Shown here: one piece after another, positions 7,088 through 8,099 of the stretch | How positions within the stretch are numbered: position 1 is the first letter of the stretch | Layout: the number at the start of each line of letters is the position of its first letter | Assembly (NCBI GenBank): GCA_015069065.1 | Contig: SVJI01000061.1 | Location: 1 to 8,099 of the forward strand | Length of the DNA: 8,099 bases | Direction: 5' to 3' | Source of the DNA: Oscillospiraceae bacterium | GTDB taxonomy: Bacteria > Bacillota > Clostridia > UMGS1883 | The notes under the pieces: model-generated | Database searches by the model: none | What the model saw: only the letters and a program-made list of their open reading frames with translations | What the model was told of the DNA's origin: nothing | Program-made: the position numbers and the translations under genes

Positions 7088-7091
7088 TTAT

Positions 7092-8090
7092 ATGAAAATT
7101 TCAGTTATCGGCAGCGGGGGCTGGGGAACAGCTATGACACTGCTTTTATGTTCAAACGGACACGAGGTTTGTCTGTGGTCATACCGCAGCGAGGAAAGCC
7201 TTGCACTTAAAAAAGACCGCGAAAACAAGGAATTTCTCCCCGGAATCGGTTTTGGGGATTATGATATCAAGTTTACGAGCGATATAAAAGAGGCAGCCGA
7301 TTTTGGTGAAATACTTGTCTCTGCCGTACCCTCAAAGGCAGTGCGTACTACGGCACGCGCCTTAGGAAAAGTCGCTGACGGCAAAACTGTTGTAAATATT
7401 TCAAAGGGTATTGACGAAGAAAAGCTTTGCCGACTGAGCGAGGTTTTTAAGGAGGAAATGCCCTCCTCCTGCATCGCTGTGCTGAGCGGTCCGTCCCATG
7501 CAGAGGAGGTTGCACGCTCCATCCCCACCACAAACGTGCTTGCGTGTGATGACTCTGAGCTTGTCTCAAGGCTTCAGGACATCTTTATGTCCCCGCACTT
7601 CCGTGTTTATACAAATCCTGACGTTGCAGGTGTGGAGTTTGGCGGTGCGCTTAAAAACATTATCGCACTGTGTGCAGGTATAACTGACGGTCTTGGCTAC
7701 GGTGACAATACAAAGGCGGCACTTATGACACGTGGACTTCATGAAATTATGCGCCTTGGCGTAAAGATGGGCGCAAAACAGGAAACCTTCAGCGGACTTA
7801 GCGGAATCGGCGACTTAATTGTAACGTGTACATCCATGCATTCAAGAAACCGCCGTGCGGGAATACTTATCGGTCAGGGAAAAAGCCTTGACGAAGCACT
7901 GAGGGAAGTTCATATGACAGTTGAGGGCGTATCAGCAACAGAGGCGGCATACCGTCTGAGTCAAAAGGTTGGCGTTGAAATGCCCATTGTAAATGCGGCA
8001 TACAGAGTCTTATTTGAGGGTAAGGATGCGCGCAGTGAGGTTATTGCCCTTATGACAAGAGATAAAAAAAGCGAGGCTGATATATATTGA
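7092..8090 (+). CDS. gpsA: NAD(P)+-dependent glycerol-3-phosphate dehydrogenase
   Basis: GpsA reduces dihydroxyacetone phosphate to sn-glycerol-3-phosphate in the cytoplasm, feeding phospholipid synthesis. The N-terminal Rossmann fold starts at once, with GSGGWGTAM (7-15) binding the dinucleotide. SAVPSKAVR (77-85) and NISKGID (102-108, with Lys105) are the next conserved blocks. LSGPSHAEEV (131-140) is a family signature. The C-terminal helical domain carries catalytic Lys188 in FGGALKNIIALCAGI (183-197), then GIGDLIVTCTS (238-248, with Asp241) and SRNRRAG (251-257). These make the active-site and substrate-binding surface. The 332-residue length is normal and the gene is complete in the window. 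The start is set by the SD at 7077-7083 and by the fold beginning at residue 2. PlsY, encoded just upstream, uses its product. Confidence 0.98.
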   Translation: MKISVIGSGGWGTAMTLLLCSNGHEVCLWSYRSEESLALKKDRENKEFLPGIGFGDYDIKFTSDIKEAADFGEILVSAVPSKAVRTTARALGKVADGKTVVNISKGIDEEKLCRLSEVFKEEMPSSCIAVLSGPSHAEEVARSIPTTNVLACDDSELVSRLQDIFMSPHFRVYTNPDVAGVEFGGALKNIIALCAGITDGLGYGDNTKAALMTRGLHEIMRLGVKMGAKQETFSGLSGIGDLIVTCTSMHSRNRRAGILIGQGKSLDEALREVHMTVEGVSATEAAYRLSQKVGVEMPIVNAAYRVLFEGKDARSEVIALMTRDKKSEADIY

Positions 8091-8099
8091 AAATTGCGA
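8087..8099 (+). CDS. Possible start of a further gene overlapping the gpsA stop (cut by window end)
   Basis: TTG at 8087-8089 overlaps the gpsA TGA as TTGA and opens a frame reading M-K-I-A before the window ends. GAGG at 8073-8076 lies 10 nt upstream and could serve as a weak ribosome binding site. Only four codons are visible, so no product can be named and the start may be chance. A TTG start would fit the style of plsY in this operon. Confidence 0.25.

Noticed and set aside
7450..7467. AGGAGG/CCTCCT hairpin with a 6-nt loop and an SD-like AAGGAGG inside gpsA
   Set aside because: There is no T-run for termination. The ATG after it is only 2 nt away and in frame with gpsA (codes for ...KEEMPSS...). 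It is explained by coding sequence.

Overview
The window looks like a chromosomal segment from a low-to-moderate G+C Clostridia-type member of the Bacillota. The reasons are strong AAAGGAGG-like Shine-Dalgarno (SD) sites before nearly every gene, the DUF512-der-plsY-gpsA gene order I recognise from that group, and exported proteins built on copper-amine-oxidase-N-type 'stalk' repeats. A species cannot be named from the sequence alone.

Seven genes lie on the + strand with no convincing minus-strand gene. In order they are: the 3' end of aspS (1-336); a PDZ plus radical-SAM protein of the DUF512 family (371-1675); a secreted GH18 glycosidase with two stalk repeats (1702-3471); a secreted protein with the same two stalk repeats followed by a beta-propeller-like region (3484-5115); the ribosome-assembly GTPase der (5136-6461); the acyltransferase plsY (6491-7087, TTG start); and glycerol-3-phosphate dehydrogenase gpsA (7092-8090). 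Gaps are 34, 26, 12, 20, 29 and 4 nt. I see no terminator or promoter in any of them, so the genes are probably one transcription unit. A possible further gene starts on the gpsA stop codon at the right edge. No stretch over 300 bases lacks a gene. I see no RNA gene, CRISPR array, IS element or att site.

Most of the block is housekeeping. AspRS charges tRNA and Der assembles the 50S subunit. GpsA makes sn-glycerol-3-phosphate, which PlsY acylates as the first step of phospholipid synthesis. The DUF512 protein has an intact CX3CX2C cluster motif, but its reaction is unknown.

The unusual part is the secreted pair at 1702-5115, placed between DUF512 and der, which I would expect to be adjacent. 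The two proteins share a position-matched, two-repeat N-terminal module. They carry different effector domains, a glycoside hydrolase in one and a propeller-like region in the other. They look like products of one duplication and may act together at the cell surface. That joint role is an inference.
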